Assembly: GCA_017301995.1 (NCBI GenBank)
Contig: JAFLEH010000010.1
Span: 62,001-126,000, forward strand
DNA from: Verrucomicrobiota bacterium
Lineage (GTDB): Bacteria > Verrucomicrobiota > Verrucomicrobiia > Verrucomicrobiales > Akkermansiaceae
DNA: 64,000 bases
Reading direction: 5' to 3'
Shown: in pieces, positions 61,356 through 64,000 of the stretch
Position numbering within the stretch: the first letter of the stretch is position 1
Layout: every line of letters begins with the position of its first letter
Program-made: the position numbers and the translations under genes
The notes under the pieces: generated by a model
Database searches by the model: none
What the model saw: the letters and a program-made list of their open reading frames with translations, nothing else
Told to the model about the DNA's origin: nothing

Positions 61356-62384
61356 CTAAACTATCGGACCAGGAGGTGGAGGTGGTGGAGGAGGCAGTGC
61401 TGGTATGGGAGGAACCAACCCCTTCGGAACCGGAGGAAGCTTATTGGGATTTAGCGGGCTGGTTTCCTTCTCTGGAAACCAATCGGGAATCTGATCTCGG
61501 AGCGGCCCTGGCACGTTTATCCAATCCCAGGGTGTCGTTCGGGGAAAGTAGATCAATTTCAAGACAATTGAGAAATCACATTTTTTTGCGTTCTCACCGA
61601 AATTCCATCTGACGCCACACCCAGCGTTTGCTCTCTTCATACATGCGTGCTGCCCATTCGTACCTGCCTGTTTGATAGCGTAGGAGATTGCAACCCGCTT
61701 GGACTTCCCATACCCAATTCCCACGCCAACTACCGGGGCGTCGCAACCGAAACAAACAGGCGGCGGATGACCCCAATCGAAGCACGTTCCTTGCATTTCA
61801 CATTTGCACTCCCAACCAATCAACTGCTCCAACACGAACGCTCCGAGGTAATCCCATTTCGTACCCCCATCATTCCCCACAAATTCATATAGGTTTATCC
61901 CTCCGTCTTCCCCGATCGGGTCCCTGCTCGGCCATCTTCCGGTGAGGGGGTCATACCAGCGATAGCCGTAGTAGAGCAAGCCTGAGACCGGATCCTGCGG
62001 TTTGGTGCTGAACCTGTAGGGAAACGCCGCGGCGGTTCCGCTCGTCCCGGCGGTCAGGTTGCCGAAGGGATCGTATTCGAAGTGGGCCGCCAGCATGGCG
62101 GTTCCGCTTCCGTTGCTGTTGATGGATTCGCTCACGTCGCCGTTCCCGTGGTTGGTTGGGTAGTAGCGGACGGACGTGCCGACGTCAAGTATGGAAAGCA
62201 GGCCTCCGACTCCGCCCGCTCCCTGGGCGGTTCCGGAGAGGTCCAGACCCCACAGGTAGACCTTGGAAGGACTCGTCCCACTCCATTCGGCGATCCGGTT
62301 CCAGCCGTCGTAAAGGTAATAGGCGGTCGTGGTCGTGGCTCCGACGGTCTCCGCGCGCTTGACCAGGCGCGAGAGATGGTCGTA
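61356..62384 (-). pseudogene. Orphan RHS C-terminal fragment 2 with cysteine-rich tip
   Basis: The minus-strand frame from 62384 carries the same YD-repeat region as fragment 1 and then the conserved RHS end YYGYRWYDPLTGRWPSRDPIGEDGGINLYEFVGND. After it comes a distinct tip of about 170 residues: an ECKCEMQGTCFDW cysteine cluster, VCFGCDAP, GKSKRVAISYAIKQAGTNGQHACMKRANAGCGVRW, and a polyproline end. No start codon upstream, so it is a silent tip cassette unless recombined into a full RHS gene. The tip could be a toxin domain; activity unknown. Confidence 0.75.
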
Positions 62385-62500
62385 TGGACTACCTCACCGA
62401 ACGCCAGGGCAGTGGCGAGGAGTTCGTGCTGCCCTAGCCGGGGGAGCAAACGGGGAGTGGGCGATTCGGCGGGGTGTGACTGAAACGTCGGGTTCGGAAC
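62384..62500 (+). repeat. Duplicate of the trpB 3' end (copy 3)
   Basis: ATGGACTACCTCACCGAACG onward matches trpB 55828 and copy 2, with more changes (for example CAGGGC for TACGGC). It continues without the MITE-like element into the sequence homologous to 56382 onward. It marks the start of module 3. Confidence 0.85.
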
Positions 62501-62530
62501 AAACCCGCGCGCCAGTCATCAGCAGTTGTC

Positions 62531-62962
62531 ATGCCAAGCCCCATCTCCAACCGGCTTCTGGTGCCCGACGGACAGAACGGGTTTGACACAACCGTCATCT
62601 CATCCTAGGATCGCACCGCCGTGAACGGAGGAGTCGATAGAGTCGGCCGGCGCAAGGGGGGGCGAAGCACGCACAACCCCGACGGGACGGTCGTCTCCCA
62701 CTTCGAATATCACCAATGATATGATCGATTCCACCCAATTGAGTAACTGCCACGCCGCAGCAATGTCATTCCGGCCACGACACAATCACGAAATGGCATT
62801 TGCAATTGTCGCCGCTTTGTCTGTTGGCGTTTCGGTGATTTCAGTACTTTGTTTGGCATGGAGGCGGACCGCCCCCCTGACTATGGTCGATTGTTCGGCG
62901 ATAGTGAAGGTGGATGAGGAATCGGATCACGCCATGATAGAAAGCGTGCTACCTCCGCTATT
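62531..62962 (+). pseudogene. Truncated copy of the 56433-57267 gene pair (module 3)
   Basis: From 62480 to about 62962 the sequence is nearly identical to 56380-56870. The small upstream frame is interrupted by TAG near 62606. The membrane-protein copy starting at 62721 keeps its helix and residues to ESVLPPL, then changes at about 62963 into sequence that is antisense to the next minus-strand gene. This pinpoints a recombination junction. Confidence 0.75.
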
Positions 62963-63551
62963 GGTTGGCGTGCTGGTTCATTGTGACCTTACAGCTCAAC
63001 TGGGCATCCAGAAGTTCCGCGGGAACGGTGTCCTCCAAATAGTTCCTTAGAGCGGACCAACTGAATCCTCCGCCGTATTCAATCCACACGTCCACGACAC
63101 GCCCCGGCTCTTTAACGGCACACAATGCTTCGTAACTGGAAATTGCGGACGAAGGTATCGATTTTGCCCACTTAAATACCTTGAATGGCTTATTTAGGTC
63201 GATCTTCCGCGTTATATTCGAGTTCGGTTTCATCTCGACAAAGCGCGCGGCAGCCGCGTTGTCGCCAATTTGCGGCAAAATTGATTTATTCTCCAAAATA
63301 TATTTCCGATCAAAATCATATGGGCTAACATCAAGCATAAACACAATTTCCTTGTCAACATAAACAGAGTTCCTTCTATTATTGGTGATTCTAATCGTCA
63401 GAATATTGGATTTACTGACTTCAACATCCATTGTTATCCCATCGCTTGTGTCCGATGCCTTCATGAATGGTTCGTCTTTGGATTGTTCATGAGAGCATGA
63501 TGAGCCAAGTATACACAACAATGTAAGAATCCGTATTATAAATGTCATCAT
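62958..63551 (-). CDS. Putative lipoprotein, candidate immunity protein for the RHS tip of module 3
   Basis: The 197-residue protein from ATG 63551 begins MMTFIIRILTLLCILGSSCSHEQSKDEPF, a lipoprotein signal with lipidated cysteine. The mature region is beta-rich (ITMDVEVSKSNILTIRITNNRRNSVYVDKEIVFMLDVSPYDFDRKYILENK). It lies 26 bp after the stop of the RHS gene on the same strand, the typical immunity position, and is notably AT-rich compared with the core genes. No named family. Confidence 0.6.
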   Translation of the reverse strand: MMTFIIRILTLLCILGSSCSHEQSKDEPFMKASDTSDGITMDVEVSKSNILTIRITNNRRNSVYVDKEIVFMLDVSPYDFDRKYILENKSILPQIGDNAAAARFVEMKPNSNITRKIDLNKPFKVFKWAKSIPSSAISSYEALCAVKEPGRVVDVWIEYGGGFSWSALRNYLEDTVPAELLDAQLSCKVTMNQHANQ

Positions 63552-63577
63552 GGTGTATTTGCTGTTTTGCAGAGAGG

Positions 63578-64000
63578 TTAAGGGAGAAGATCGCTCTTGA
63601 AATGATCGAGCATCGCCGCAGCCATGGAATCGGTTATGCTGCCCATTGTGCAATCGCCAGCCATGCAAGAACTCCATACCGCACCCTCTAACGCGTGTTG
63701 AAAATCAAACCCTTCGGTCTTATATGCCTCTCTGCTCGGCCATCTTCCTGTAAGCGGATCATACCAGCGGTACCCGTAGTAGAGCAAGCCTGAGACCGGA
63801 TCCTGCGGTTTGGTGCTGAACCTGTAGGGAAACGCCGCGGCGGTTCCGCTCGTCCCGGCGGTCAGGTTGCCGAAGGGATCGTATTCGAAGTGGGCCGCCA
63901 GCATGGCGGCTCCGCTTCCGTTGCTGTTGATGGATTCGCTCACGTTGCCTTTTCCGTCGTAGGTCGGATAGTAGCTGACGGACGTGCCGACGTCAAGCAT
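63578..64000 (-). CDS. RHS-repeat protein, C-terminal part (continues beyond the window)
   Basis: The frame runs off the right edge. It shows LDVGTSVSYYPTYDGKGNVSESINSNG, HFEYDPFGNLTAG, FSTKPQDPVSGLLYYGYRWYDPLTGRWPSR and then a short tip EAYKTEGFDFQHALEGAVWSSCMAGDCTMGSITDSMAAAMLDHFKSDLLP. RHS shells enclose C-terminal toxins. This copy is probably the expressed one because it alone may have the full N-terminal part. The tip is only about 50 residues, small for a toxin, so activity is uncertain. Confidence 0.8.
   Translation of the reverse strand: MLDVGTSVSYYPTYDGKGNVSESINSNGSGAAMLAAHFEYDPFGNLTAGTSGTAAAFPYRFSTKPQDPVSGLLYYGYRWYDPLTGRWPSREAYKTEGFDFQHALEGAVWSSCMAGDCTMGSITDSMAAAMLDHFKSDLLP

Noticed and set aside
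61343..61612. Plus-strand 89-codon acidic frame
   Set aside because: It mirrors the polyproline end of the RHS tip (CCN codons read as GGN/GAG on the other strand).

Overview
The window looks like chromosomal DNA of a GC-rich bacterium, probably a member of the Verrucomicrobiota. This is inferred from the mix of a sulfatase, a GH29 enzyme and an SHD1-domain protein, from an enlarged NusB, from weak Shine-Dalgarno signals, and from many short dispersed intergenic repeats. No rRNA is present to confirm it.

Layout. (1) 1-4500: an array of integron gene cassettes read left to right. attC-like sites lie between small hypothetical genes, one attC is split by an ORF-less group IIC intron, and one cassette carries a transposase remnant; the array stops beside tRNA-Thr. 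(2) 4600-16740: resident genes, namely an AP2-like protein facing an NnrS-type membrane protein, a cvfB-pbpC pair, a TonB-dependent receptor with tonB-exbB-exbD and a coiled-coil protein, and a WYL regulator next to a VWA protein. (3) 17170-30880: the defence island. It holds a broken BRO-type gene, a UPF0175/DUF3368-PIN toxin-antitoxin locus that encloses a one-spacer degenerate mini-CRISPR, a type I-G (formerly I-U) cas operon (csb1, csb2, cas3, csb3, an unknown small gene, cas4-cas1, cas2), and an array of 38 complete repeats plus one truncated repeat. (4) 30880-55880: resident genes including msrB, a large glycoside-hydrolase-like protein, infC, recF, rnhB, ribH, nusB, a thioredoxin-fold protein, GH29, two tRNA-Gln genes, a sulfatase, a CbiX/Fe-S pair and trpB. 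(5) 55830-64000: three tandem modules. Each starts with a copy of the trpB 3' end and finishes with an oppositely oriented RHS-repeat C-terminus carrying a different tip and candidate partner genes.

The most interesting feature is the mini-CRISPR at 17909-18013. It keeps the crRNA 5' handle (ATTGAAGC), a hairpin 12 nt upstream of the handle's end, a 36-nt spacer and a 3' repeat with a lengthened hairpin. From its first base the spacer matches 18 of 23 positions of the divergent promoter region shared by the PIN gene and the cas operon (18581-18603). Three of the five mismatches fall at positions 6, 12 and 18, the positions a Cascade-type complex flips out, and the non-flipped part of positions 1-8 matches perfectly. 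This suggests a crRNA-like regulator (CreR/CreA type) that uses the type I-G effector to repress its own operon and a proteinaceous toxin gene at once. That would link survival to keeping CRISPR-Cas. Function is inferred; the sequence relations are directly visible.
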